NCBI GenBank assembly: GCA_028386065.3
Contig: JAKUCV010003181.1
Location: 18,481 to 82,480 of the forward strand
DNA from: Turnera subulata
Lineage: Eukaryota > Streptophyta > Magnoliopsida > Malpighiales > Passifloraceae
Length of the DNA: 64,000 bases
Reading direction: 5' to 3'
A program made the position numbers and the translations under genes. Below the pieces are notes generated by a model that searched no databases, was not told where the DNA came from, and saw only the letters and a list, made by a program, of their open reading frames with translations. Positions 9,655 through 20,513 of the stretch are shown here, in pieces; positions within the stretch are counted from its first letter, which is position 1, and every line of letters starts with the position of its first letter.

Positions 9655-10399
9655 TTACTATAATGAGATTGTTCATAGTAAAATAAGATGGATTATGATT
9701 TCCTTTCCTATTGCCATTCCAATTCCAAGTATAACCAAGCCTATCCATCTGAAATCTATAGAAATCATTTGGGATTTCCTTCCCTTAAAATAGGGATGTG
9801 GCTTTTCTGATGGGATGGAGTCAAAAATTACTTGGAAGGGAAAAATTCACGCTGTGAGCATAACTAATCAAGAAATGTTGGAAGGATATGCTGGAATTTC
9901 GAGAATTGTTGTGAGCTTGTACTCCTTTACATGCTTTTTTTTTTTTTAGGAATTGCCTAGGACAAAAATTTATTCAGCATGAATCGTGCTTACATCAGTA
10001 AAAACTTGATCATATTTTTTAAGAATTTAAATTAAAGATAAAATAATTTAAATCTTCATATTTTTTTAAAAAAGAATTTAAATTAAAGGAAAATAATTAT
10101 CTAACTAACTTCATGTCTAAAACATATCTAATTATTATTGTTATTTTTTTAATTTCTTTACTAACTTTAAATTTAATTGCCTAAAGTTTTTACTAATCAA
10201 ATTGATATATTTTTTTTTGTCGAGAATCAATTATTTTATAAATCTGTATAATATTAATTAAAAAATTATGGTTAGCAATTAATGATTAACCTTTACAACT
10301 ATGATTTAAAGTATCATTTTTAAATTCTTTCATTTTACATCACAATATTTTTGTTTTATCAAATTCTAAAATTACATTTTATTATGTTTAGAAAATTTA
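9655..10399. other. AT-rich spacer, nothing recognised
   Basis: About 750 bp of AT-rich sequence with homopolymer runs. No ORF, RNA gene or repeat boundary that I can support. Confidence 0.6.
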
Positions 10400-10404
10400 T
10401 AATA

Positions 10405-10751
10405 TGTTATAAAACTGAAGATAAATAGATACTTCAAGGATAAACTCAATGGAAATAATATGCGACATAAGCGAGGAGTATAAAATAGGAGAATTCTAAT
10501 TGAAGAAAATACTAGTAGAATAGCAAATGAGAGAATATATAAGAGAAAGTGATATTTGTTTAATTCATCATTCCTGAGAAGTGTATTCTCTTCTACTCAT
10601 GTCTCTATTTTATAGGCAGATGATAACATAAACTGATAATGTTGAATAACTTCAATATTCGATACAATCGTTAAATACGTATGAAGACATATGTCAGGTT
10701 TACAACTCTGTATGTTATTCTTCATGTGCAATGAACATTCAATCTATAACA
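10405..10751 (-). repeat. 3' LTR of Ale-like Copia
   Basis: 347 bp, aligned to 17036-17356. Contains TATAAAATA on the minus strand near 10605-10615. Immediately inside lies the polypurine tract (minus strand AAGGGGGGAG at about 10752-10763). Confidence 0.88.
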
Positions 10752-10763
10752 CTCCCCCCTTGA

Positions 10764-11300
10764 ATGTCATTGTAGTGGAAGTTGAATACGCTTAGGGGAA
10801 ACTGTCTCATTAAAAACCTTACCAAGAAAAACCTAGTGGGATAAAAACTTGGTGAAGGAAAAAAGAGTGCAGTTCGTATTCTACTCCCCCTCATTTTGGC
10901 ATCTCTTGATGTCTCGAAGTCGTCACATGCCAAACTTATTGATTAACTTTTCAAAAGTTGAAGTGGGAAGTAATTTCGTAAATAAGTCTGCTAGTTTGTC
11001 ACTTGAACGAATCTTTCATGCATCGTTCCTTCAATTGGGCAATGCAAGTAACATTATCTTTATAAAAGCATCGTTGGGATTTCTTTCTTGTTTTTTGAAT
11101 CTTGAACATGATGTGTTATTGACCTTAGCCAAGCACATCTCTGACTAGCTTCATGTATTACCAAAAATCCTATATGATTAAGGAGGTTGCAACCAAGCTT
11201 TGCTTTGTGGATCGTCATGATATAGATATGCAAAGAAGTAGCTTGTTTCTGCCTGAGCTTTATATGGATCAAATAAATGACCTGTATCCAAATATACACA
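10764..11300 (-). pseudogene. Copia RNase H C-terminal region, degenerate
   Basis: Translated on the minus strand in interrupted frames this gives the usual Copia RNase H tail: DPYKAQ.ET.., IHEAS...AWLRS, then after frame changes IRSSDKLADLFTK.LPTSTFEKL. Several stops and frameshifts are present. The polypurine tract and LTR follow directly, as expected for the pol end of a Copia element. Confidence 0.7.
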
Positions 11301-11918
11301 TATCCAAATTGCTTCGAACCATATAAAAAATTCTTTTAGTTTAATTGATTATATATCTGAGGAATAGTTGCTTCAGGCAACTTAAATCCTTCAGGGATTC
11401 TCAAGTATATGTCATGACTTATGGATCCATAGAGATAGGCCGTAACAACATCCATTAGATGCATTTCTAGTTTTTCATGTACTGCCAGACTAATAAGATA
11501 CCGAAAGTAGTTGCATCCACCATAGGGGAGTATGTCTCCTCATAATCAATACTAGGTCGTTGGGTAAAACCTTGTCCAAAAAAAAAAACCGCGCTTTGTA
11601 TCTCACTAATTCATTTTCGTCGTTTCTTTTTCACATAAATACCTATTTGTAACCGACCGGTTTTACACCAACAGGTGTAGGGACTACAGGCCCAAAAACT
11701 CCTAACTTCATGAGCGATTCTAACTCATCCTTAATTGCGTCTCTCCATTTGGGCCAATCATTTCTATGCCGGCATTCATAAATTGATTTAGATTCATGAT
11801 CCTCATTTTCTTTCAAAATATTGAGCGCTACATTATATGCAAAAATTCCGTCGACGTTTATTTCACGTCGGTTCCACCATTCTTCCTTACATAATATCGT
11901 TGATTGAGATCTCATCAT
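11300..11918 (-). pseudogene. Copia reverse transcriptase N-terminal part with core deleted
   Basis: Minus-strand frame 11918 to 11643 shows the start of a Copia RT (W..A..DELESLM, VFGPVVPTP.GVKPVGYK). Further frames continue through the stretch normally carrying the ARL-AKG motif and reach a PEGFKLPEA..., LYG.KQ-like string near 11330. The sequence then passes directly into RNase H (DTGHLFDPYK). The YVDD catalytic segment between them is missing, so no active RT could be made. Confidence 0.7.
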
Positions 11919-14050
11919 TTTGACTTATTTCAGGTACCTGAGTTACTTCTGGAACTTTATTAACTGTGTCAGGAACCTCTTCTGGATGATTTTTATCTTC
12001 TTGAGAATTTTCAATTTGAACCTCTACAGAAGGTCTTATTACCTTGTTGGGGCCATCTTGTATCTTTACTCCTTTTCTCTGTCGAGGATTTTTATGTTTG
12101 GAACCGAGTGGTATGCCACGCTTCTGGCATGCTTTGGATTCATTTGCATTCTTTGGTTGTCCTTCAGGGACATCAATTCTAGCAGGAGCATTTGCAGCTG
12201 GAATGTGAGATTTGGTCACTCTACTAGCATCAGTAAATGCGTCTGGCAATTAATTTACTATATTTTGCAAATGAATCATATTTTGAACTTCGAGTTCACA
12301 CTGATTTGTTCGAGGATCAAGGCTTGATAATGATTTAGCATTCCACTTAATCTCCTTATCCTCCTGCTTATTTTTCCCCCTAATGTTAGAAAAACATTTT
12401 CATCAAAAAGATAATCAGCAAAACCTTGCTGTAACTAAATCACTAGTTGTTGGTTCCAAATATTTTATAATTGGTGGAGATTCATATCCAACATATATTC
12501 CCAATCTTCTTTAAGGACCCATTTTAGTTCACTGTGGTGGAGGAATTGACACATATACTGCACAACCAAAGGTCCGAAGATGGGAGATAATAGGTTCGTG
12601 ACTATAAACTAATTGAATAGGGGAGAGCTCATGATAAATTGTTGGCCTGATGCGCACAAGTGCTGCTGCATATAAAAAAGCATATCCTCAAGCAGTAATA
12701 GGGAGTTTATTTCTCTTTAGCAATGGTTTTGCAATCAATTGGAAATATTTGATAAACAATTCACCCAGATCGTTTTGGGTATGAACATAAGCTACAGGAT
12801 GTTCAACCACTATTTCCAATGATATTCATTAATCACTGGAGGAATACACCAATATTATCAAAACATATAGTCTTATAACATAATTAGGGATGCGCACCCG
12901 CAATTTTGCTTAATTATAAAAGTAAGCACGGAAAATGCCAAATTGCATCTAATAAGCACACATTAGACCATTTAGTCGATGCATCGATTAAAACCATAAA
13001 ATTATCTAAATGGTCCAAATGGCGGATTTATTACTCCGCGTACATCTCTCTAAATTATTTTCAAAATTGCTGGTGATTCTAGGCCAACCTTATCATCTGA
13101 AGGCCAAATAATTAATTTTCCTTGTGAGCAAGCAAGCATATGGAAATTCATTTGATTGGAAAACTTTCTGGTTTTTTAATGAATGACCAATTGAATTTTC
13201 AATAATTCTACACATCATTATTGATCCGGGATGGCCCATCCGGTCATGCCAAATAAGAAATTTATGAGCCAACTTCGGGTTGGTGCAAGCTTTGAGCTGT
13301 GCAAACTATATATTTTAATAACTTAAGAAAAATTATTTGGTAGCTTTAGCCTAGTGCCAGCTTCTGACTGTTGTGTGCCAACCTCAGGCTGCTCAGCTTC
13401 AAGCTACTGTGTGCCAGCTTCTGGCTGGATATGATAACTTCTAATGACTCTAACAGTCTAAATGATAGTGCACGTAATCTTTCCACAATTTTTTTATGTC
13501 TTGCGGCAGTAGCCTTTGTAACATAGAGATATTCAGCATCTCTTTCACTTATTGTCTCTTAGATAAAAAATAAACATTAATAATAAAACATCCTTCACTC
13601 TCTTTTTATTATTGTAAGTAGCAAAATTTGTACTTTTCAGGAGTATAATGAAATTTATGCTCTTCCACATATGCTCTTCTAGAGCATAGTAAAACTTGTT
13701 CTCTTCCGGAGCATATTAATCTTCTTCTCACTTTGAGATTGTACTTATCATATGCTACTTACAAATAATTTCCGTTTATTAAATACGGAATGAGTTATTG
13801 TATTGTCTCCAGGACAAATGTCTTAGTCATTATTCTAGAAACCATAGCTCAATATTCACATTAACAATTTAGCAGATATAATATATGATAAAATTAATGT
13901 TAAGTAAAAGTAAAATATAAAATACAATAAAATATAACACACAATATGATAAAGCTGAACATAAAATAAAATTATTTTTTCTTTTGCTATTTTATCTTAA
14001 AATATATATTTACTTGTACCTCCAAGGTTAGCAAGGTAAATAATAATATT
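11887..14050 (-). pseudogene. Copia integrase and protease region, heavily degenerate
   Basis: Frame fragments on the minus strand show the pre-integrase region (WHDRMGHPG, then MM.RIIENS.GH and ACLLAQGK near 12900-13250) and a hydrophilic integrase-RT linker at 12249-11887 (PLGSKHKNPRQRKG, EVPEVTQVPEIS). Stops and indels break every frame. 13300-14050 is AT-rich with little recognisable protein. Confidence 0.6.
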
Positions 14051-14065
14051 CATAAATGAATCCGT

Positions 14066-14981
14066 CTAGAAGTTAATATCATTGTCATTATCTTGAACAA
14101 AATTGGTCTCAATAATATTAAATTTGTCCTTTAGGGTCACTTGGTAAGTTCTACCTAATACTTTGCTATATGGCAATGTTCGTGATCGATGTCCTGTCAT
14201 GCCACATCTATAGCAAGTTGCCCCATGATTTTTCTTTTCATGGTTATTTCTCTTATTCATGTGATTCACACGTTTTCTATTATTTGTACGGTGATTTAAA
14301 GCCTTACTATTATTGTAACCATTACGATCACACTTATTGCAATGGTTTCTTTCATGTCTACGTGCACGTCCATGACCACTACCTTGGTCACGACCAAAAT
14401 TATCAAACAACCGCATTCTCTTCAGAGAATGGGACAAAGCTAGTTGGACGGGAATTATGATTTTTCATCAATAGCTCGTTATTTTATTCAGCCACAAGAA
14501 GACATAAAATTAAGTCTGAATGTTTCGTGAAACTTTTTTTTCACGATATTGCTGCTGCGGGAGCACATTTGATGCATAAAAAATTGAGAATGTTTTTCTC
14601 TAACATATCAGCAGCAGTAATATTTTCTCCACATAATTTCATCTGAGAACTTATTATAGCTGAATTATATTTGTGCACAGATTTAAAATCTTGCAACTTC
14701 AGATGCATCCACTCATAACGAGCTTTTGGGAGTATGACCATCTTCTGGTGATCATACTTTTTTTTCAAATTTTTCAAAAAAAATCTGCAGGATCTTTGAC
14801 AATCTTGACCAGATACTTCTTTATCTAGAATAGATACAGCTTTCGCCTTTTCTTGATTATATTTTATGGTGCTTTCCAAACCATTAGCATCTAAATATAG
14901 TTTTGCATCTAGTAACTATGACAGATAATTTCTTCCGGAAATGTGTAAGTCCTCAAATTCAATTTTTGTATGATTTTCCAT
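14066..14981 (-). pseudogene. Copia gag with CCHC zinc knuckle, degenerate
   Basis: The gag start is the ATG at 14981 (minus). The frame 14879-14541 carries a gag-like helical region (ESTIKYNQEKAKAV, YEWMHLKLQDFKSVHKYNS), and 14437-14066 carries a basic stretch and a zinc knuckle C-x2-C-x4-H with the final Cys replaced (CYRCGMTGHRSRTLP). Frame breaks at about 14530 and 14890. RNA packaging role inferred from family. Confidence 0.7.
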
Positions 14982-15042
14982 GACAATAATAATAGCAACA
15001 AGAAGTATTAAACTAACAACTACAAGAAGTGTTAGAGAATTA

Positions 15043-16771
15043 GGGTCCGTTTGGTTGCGTGGACTGTTAGTTCAAGTCCAGGTGGACTTGGACTGGTCTG
15101 GACTTGGACTGAACTAGACTGGACTGAGACTACGTTTGGTTGTCTGGACTGTATATTTGGACTTTGGACTAGTCCAAGCAGACCATGTTTGGTTATACGT
15201 AAAGTGGACTTGGACTAAATAATAAAATGACCAAAATATCCCTATTTTTTATTGATTAAAAATATCAAAATAGAATAATATGAAATTTCATAGGACAGTA
15301 TCACACTTAAGATGTACACTATGTTAATCACATTTTGAATAATAATACATCAAACTTTATTGATTAATATTATTCTTCAAAATAGATTTCCTATATACCT
15401 TTTAGTAGGAATTTGGAGAGGGAGTTTGTGTTAACAAATCTAGTCTCAAGAGCAAGAGAAAGAATATAATTTCTTATTTCCATGTTGTTCATGCAAATTT
15501 AAGATTAAATCCTCTTCTTCCTTGAGTAGTTTATGAATCCAAACAAATATCAGAATTTTTGCTGAGAAATTTTGACAGTCAACAAATGACTCAATTTCCA
15601 CTTATTCAAAAACGTCCAAAGCAAAATTATGAGGTAGCATTCCCATCCATTTCGTAACCTCAGTGCATCAATGCAAGTAGCTAAGCAGATATATGGGTTT
15701 TGGATAAGATCAAGGTGTAACTAAATTTAAAGGCATGAATACAGAAAGAAAAAAATGGCGGGCCTGCGGGCTTTGTGAGGCATTTCATCAAATATATGGA
15801 ATGGAATTGAGAGATGAGGAAAGCCAAGAACGAAATGGGCATAAACTGAGAAGGAATGACGAATGAGCATGAAATAAAACGTTAAACAAGTTAATTGAAT
15901 GAAACCTGAAATGCTAAACAAATTTCGAGATTAAAACCCAAATTAGCAAACATCCCCAATTTTTGCACATTATGAACCCTAATTTTTCAATCCTCCAAAT
16001 CTTTCATAAAACAACCACCCAATCAACACCATCGCCAACAGAATCCACAACCACGAAATTATCATCAGCAACCCCCTACAATAAACACGCATCTATTACC
16101 ATCCACAACAATCTCAACGACGACACCCACCACTGCCAGAGGACAGCCAGCCATCCACGGCAGCAAGGGAGAAGAAGACAGGCGACGCAAGGTTGGCTCT
16201 GTCCTCGGGTATACCACGCATAGGGGAACAGAGGTGGATGTCGTGTCTCCTTGATTTTCCCTCCAGTTGTGGGCGGTGGAGGGGACTGAGTGAGTTGAGA
16301 GAAGAGGCGGTGGTGGTTCAGCGGCGTGGGAAGAGGAAATCGGAGGAAGAAGGGAAAGACAGCGGCATCCACGAGTGACAGAGGCGGCGGAAAAGAAGAG
16401 GGAGTGGGAAGATAATGAAGAGAGAAAAAGGATGGAGAAGAAGAAAAAAAAAGGAGGAGAGGAGTACGGGGGAGAGGAGAACTGGAAGAGAGAGAGAGAA
16501 AAATGAGTGATTTGTGTATATTTATTGTATGGGTAATGTTGGAATATTATAAAATAGGGAGGGTCAATTTTGTCCGAAAATTACGAGTCCAAGTCCACTG
16601 CACTCGAGGCCGCACCCCACCCCCGGGCTGAAATTCGTGGACTAGTCCCACGAGCGCGGGACTTGAGTCCAGGCGAGTCCAGGTGGACTACCCGCGGACT
16701 CACACTCCCAAATGCGGACTGTAGTCCAAGTCCGTGTGGACTTGGACTAATCCCCCAAACCAAATGGACAG
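15043..16771. mobile_element. PIF/Harbinger-type TIR element nested in Copia leader
   Basis: Left end GGGTCCGTTTGGTTG and right end CAAACCAAATGGACAG are inverted repeats flanked by TTA on both sides (15040-15042 and 16772-16774), the expected PIF/Harbinger target duplication. Both subterminal regions are packed with GTCCAAGTCCA/TGGACTTGGAC repeats. The 1.7-kb interior has no transposase that I recognise, so it is non-autonomous. A GC-rich stretch at about 16010-16380 differs in composition from its surroundings. Confidence 0.8.
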
Positions 16772-17023
16772 TTAAATACCATAGCAGATTAAAGCTTCGT
16801 GCTATGATTAAGCACTACAAATATAAATTTTATATTAACAATAGTAGATTGTAATAAGAAAAATTGTAAATACTTAACTTAGTACGATAGAGTCTCGTGT
16901 TCTATAGGATCGTACATTTGTGCCCTTGATCACAAAGGAGACAGGAGCTAAAGTATGGTAGATGACTCGTGGCCACATGATCAGAGCGTGATTAACCGCT
17001 TTGATCACCAATGTGGTGCAATC

Positions 17024-17035
17024 GTGCTGATAACG
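17024..17035 (-). other. Primer-binding site of Ale-like Copia
   Basis: Minus strand reads ACGTTATCAGCACGA immediately after the LTR end TATAACA, the tRNA-derived primer string typical of Ale-like Copia elements. Confidence 0.65.
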
Positions 17036-17356
17036 TGTTATAAAATTGAAGGTAATTAGTTACTTCAAGGATAAACTAAGCGGGGAGAATAAAATAGGAG
17101 AATTCTAATTGAAGGAAATACTAATAGAATAGCAAAGGAGAGAATATATGAGAGAAAGTGACATTTATTTAATTCATCATTCCTGAGAGGTGTGTTTCTC
17201 TTCTATTCATGTCTCTATTTTATAGGCGGATGATAACATACACATGATAATGTTGAATAACTTCAACATACAATCATTAAATACATATGAAAATATATAT
17301 CAGGTTCAACTCTGTATGTTATTATTCATGTACAATGAACATTCAATTTATAACAT
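17036..17356 (-). repeat. 5' LTR of Ale-like Copia
   Basis: 321 bp, aligned to the LTR at 10405-10751. Begins TGTTATAAATTGAATG on the minus strand and contains a TATAAAATA string near 17214-17224. Right flank is the target duplication TAATA. Confidence 0.88.
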
Positions 17357-17361
17357 AATAT

Positions 17362-17896
17362 AATTTTTTATATACACACTTAAAAAGCTGGACATAAACT
17401 TGCCCCCAACTTAAAAATCTTGGATCCGCCCCTGCCATGGTGCACAAGTAGGAATGATCCCTGCCGGCCATGCTTAGTATTTGTTTTACGGATTTCTAAT
17501 TTCTAGTTCAATTTGTACATTGATCCATATTTAGGATAGTGCTGTATTTCATCGCTATGTTACTACTCTATTTTCATCGCCAGCTTGTGAGATTAATCTG
17601 AGCCTGTATTTAGTATTCACAGCCTCGTTAAGTTTGCTTAATGCTAAATGTCAGAATTGTAATAGTTTTAATCCCGATGAGTTAGATCAACTGGTTAGAG
17701 TTGTTCTTTCTTAATCAAGAAATCTCAACTTTTATGGTCCGAATCATGTTTTGATTAGGATTAGTTTGGGCCGATGTGATCTCTTAAAGATGAAGATGGG
17801 TTGGCCTTGCGAAAGATAGCTTTTGGTAGAAAAAAAAAATGGAAACAGCTGGCTGGCCTATTTTGTAATTTATTGTGCAAAGCAGAATACTGAATG
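17362..17896. other. Spacer upstream of PPR pseudogene, with a possible tRNA-derived relic
   Basis: No protein gene. Around 17676-17750 the order TTAGATCAACTGGTTAGAG ... GGTCCGAATCA resembles A and B boxes of a tRNA-derived SINE, but both are degenerate. Confidence 0.35.
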
Positions 17897-17904
17897 GTCA
17901 CAAT

Positions 17905-18373
17905 CAAGGTTTTGAAAACCGGACCGGCCATTGAACCGGAGAAGGGGATGTTCAAGGAAAACCAGGTTGCAACCGGGGTTCAACCGTTTTATTAAAATAT
18001 ATTATTTTTTTAAGAAAACGGTCAAAATATATTCATTATAATAATTTTATGGTCAAAATTGAAGTCATTCTCAATATATACTAAAACTTATGTAAAGAAA
18101 ATACTAATTTGTAATAGTTTAATTGGTTAACAACTTTAAATATTGTTAGGAGGTCAAGGGTTCAAGTCTTACTTTCACCATTTTTAAAATTTTTAAATGA
18201 AAAAAAGAGGTTCAACCGGTAAAAACCGGCCGATTTGTTAAAAACCGTAAAAATCGGCCGGTTCAAAACAGTTGTGTAACAGGGGGTTTTTTCAGTGAAC
18301 CGGACCGGGGCTTTGCTGAAAAAGCGGTTGAACCGGGTTAACCGGATGAACCGGTCCGGTTTTGATAACCTTG
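17905..18373. mobile_element. hAT-type MITE with internal tRNA-like sequence
   Basis: Inverted ends CAAGGTT(T/A)T.AAAACCGG and 8-bp flanking duplications GTCACAAT (17897-17904 and 18374-18381) fit the hAT superfamily. The 469-bp element is rich in CCGGTT motifs. In its middle, TAGTTTAATTGGTTAA ... GGGTTCAAGTC (about 18115-18170) looks like polymerase III A and B boxes. Confidence 0.82.
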
Positions 18374-18428
18374 GTCACAATAGACGAGAAGGGAAGAGGG
18401 ATAGTAAAGAGGCACTGAAAGCGTTCCT

Positions 18429-19660
18429 TTGAGGTTTCGTTTTCGCCAGCAGATGGGTAGGGTTAGTATTATGATGATAAGCCCATCTCCCTCTTCTTCA
18501 AGATCCCTTCTTCCTTTGCTGTTCAACTTCACAGATAAGTCCTCTGCCTCTTGTCTTCGTGCTTACAGTGTAATTCCACCAGTGCCAGTGGCAGCGGCAG
18601 TAGACACAAACCCAAATCCAAAGCCACGTTTGTCAACCTAGATGATGCTCTGGCTTCCTTCCATAAGATGCTTCATAAGAATCCGTTGCCTTCTATTGTC
18701 CAATTCAATCAATTGTTGTCTTCTATTATCCGAATGGGACATTATGAAGCGGTGATCGCTATGTCCAAACAAATGGAATTGCGAGGCATTTCTTACGATA
18801 TATACAGTCTCAACATTTTGGCTAATTGCCTCTGCCGTTTGCGTCGCGAGGATTTTGGGTTCTCTGTTTTGGGTAGAATCCTTAAGCTGGGTTTCCAACA
18901 TGATGTCGTTACGTTTAACACCTTGATTAATGGGCTTTGCAATGCGGATAAAATCGCACAAGCAGTCGAGCTGTTTGACGAAATGGTTGCCAATGGCTGC
19001 CAACCCGACGTGAAAACTTATAATACGGTGGTTAACGGCATGTGTAAGATTGGGAAAACCAATGTGGCTGTTGGCTTGCTGCGAAGAATGGAAGAGGTAG
19101 GTTGCAATCCAAATGTACTGAGTTACAACACGGTAATTGACAGCCTTTGCAAGGATGGGCAAGTTGCCGAGGCTTTGGATCTCTTCTCCAAAATGACACA
19201 CAAAGGGATTTCACCGGATGTTGTCTCTTACACCTCCTTGATTCAAGGCCTTTGCAATCTGGGACAGTGGAATCAAGCTACTACTTTGCTCTCTGAAATG
19301 CTGGCTTTGAATATTGCACCTAGTACGTTCACTTTCAGTATATTGGTTGATGCTCTTTGCAAAGAAGGGATGGCTCCGGAGGCTCATGCTTTGCTCGAAA
19401 CAATGTCTCAGTGGGGTATACAGCCTGATGTTATCACGTACAGTTCACTGATGGATGGATATTGTTTACGGAAGGAAATCAATAAAGCTAGAGAAGTGTT
19501 TTATGTGATGATAGGAAAAGGTTGCAGACCTGATGTTTATAGTTACAACATCTTGATTGGCGGATACTGTAAAATACAAATGATGGATGAAGCTAAACAG
19601 CTTTTTGATGAAATGTCTGATAAAGGGTTGGTTCCCGACACTGTTACTTGCAATACTCTT
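18429..19660 (+). pseudogene. Restorer-of-fertility-like P-class PPR gene, frameshifted and 3'-truncated
   Basis: The frame from 18551 encodes nine complete 35-residue PPR motifs and the start of a tenth, beginning with NLDDALASFHKML, the usual N-terminal signature of RFL-type organellar RNA-binding proteins. Residues 5/35 of repeats 1-9 read ND, ND, ND, NN, ND, TS, SD, SD, ND, which by the PPR code suggests U U U C/U U ? G G U. A mitochondrial-presequence-like stretch (SPSPSSSRSLLPLLF) lies in another frame starting at 18429; a single missing base near 18637 would explain the break. After VPDTVTCNTLF the gene ends abruptly in Copia RT sequence at about 19660. Family members usually carry more repeats, so the 3' part is lost. 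Probably non-functional. Confidence 0.85.
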
Positions 19661-19665
19661 TTTAA

Positions 19666-20499
19666 GTGGCTTATCACAGACAGGGAGACATAGTGCTAAA
19701 AAGGTTTAGCATGGAGAATTCCAAGAAGGGATTCTTACCTATGTCACATGGCGTCTCTCTCTCAAAGAGTCAATGTCCTAGTACATCTAAGGAGAGAGAG
19801 CAGATGAGTAAGATCCCTTATGCTTCAGCTATAGGATCTATCATGTACGCCATGCTATGTACTCGACCAGATGTCGCTTATGCTCTGAGTGTCACGAGCA
19901 GGTACCAATCCGATCCCGGTGAGAGTCACTGGACAGCGGTTAAGAACATCCTTAAGTACTTGAGAAGGACTAAGGATGCATTCCTGGTTTATGGAAGCGT
20001 TGATGAGCTCGTTGTAAAGGGTTACACCGATGCTAGCTTCCAAACCGATAGGGATGACTTCAGATCGCAATCAGGATATGTGTTTTGTCTTGGAGGTGGA
20101 GCTGTAAGCTGGAAGAGTTCTAAGCAAGAGACAGTTGCAGATTCTACAACCGAGGCTGAGTATATTGCAGCTTCAGATGCAGCGAAAGAGGCTGTTTGGA
20201 TCAAGAAGTTCGTAACTGAACTTGGGGTGGTTCCTAGTATTGAGAGTCCGATTGAGCTCTATTGTGACAACAATGGAACAATCGCACAAGCTCAAGAACC
20301 TAGATTCCACCAAAGATCCAAACATATTCTCCGACGCTATCATCTTATTCGAGAGATCATAGATAGAGGCGATGTCAGGCTGTGCAGAGTTCCTTCTGAG
20401 AACAATGTAGCAGATCCCTTGACGAAGCCACTCACGCAGCAGAAGCATGATGGTCATTGCGCATCCATAGGTATTAGATACATGTATGATTGGCTTTAG
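19666..20499 (+). CDS. Copia RT C-terminus and RNase H (partial pol)
   Basis: An open 277-residue frame covers the thumb/connection region (IPYASAIGSIMYAM, CTRPDVAYA) and the RNase H domain (GYTDASF, TEAEYIAAS, LYCDNNGTIAQA, RSKHI, ENNVADPLTKPL). The ATG at 19666 is not a native start: it lies at the junction with the PPR gene, and the true polyprotein began far upstream. The frame is free of stops, so the fragment is relatively young, but it lacks the RT active site and integrase. A purine-rich GCAAGTGGGAGAT follows, then the LTR. Confidence 0.9.
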   Translation: MAYHRQGDIVLKRFSMENSKKGFLPMSHGVSLSKSQCPSTSKEREQMSKIPYASAIGSIMYAMLCTRPDVAYALSVTSRYQSDPGESHWTAVKNILKYLRRTKDAFLVYGSVDELVVKGYTDASFQTDRDDFRSQSGYVFCLGGGAVSWKSSKQETVADSTTEAEYIAASDAAKEAVWIKKFVTELGVVPSIESPIELYCDNNGTIAQAQEPRFHQRSKHILRRYHLIREIIDRGDVRLCRVPSENNVADPLTKPLTQQKHDGHCASIGIRYMYDWL

Positions 20500-20513
20500 T
20501 GCAAGTGGGAGAT

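Larger units (their letters stand above)
10405..17356 (-). mobile_element. Ale/Retrofit-like Ty1/Copia element, full length but defective
   Basis: Both ends carry a roughly 0.33-kb LTR (10405-10751 and 17036-17356, minus orientation, TGTTATA...TATAACA) and the 5-bp target duplication TAATA (10400-10404 and 17357-17361). Internal order on the minus strand is LTR, primer site, gag with zinc knuckle, pre-integrase/integrase remains, RT start, RNase H end, polypurine tract, LTR. Coding regions are full of stops and frameshifts, and the RT core is deleted. The primer site (TTATCAGCACGA after the LTR) and short LTRs fit the Ale/Retrofit lineage. A Harbinger-type element (15043-16771) is nested in the leader upstream of gag. 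Confidence 0.85.

Noticed and set aside
17676..17750. tRNA gene
   Set aside because: A-box and B-box-like strings are degenerate and I cannot fold a convincing cloverleaf; noted only as a possible SINE relic.
18638..19201. 187-residue minus-strand ORF
   Set aside because: Antisense shadow of the PPR repeats.
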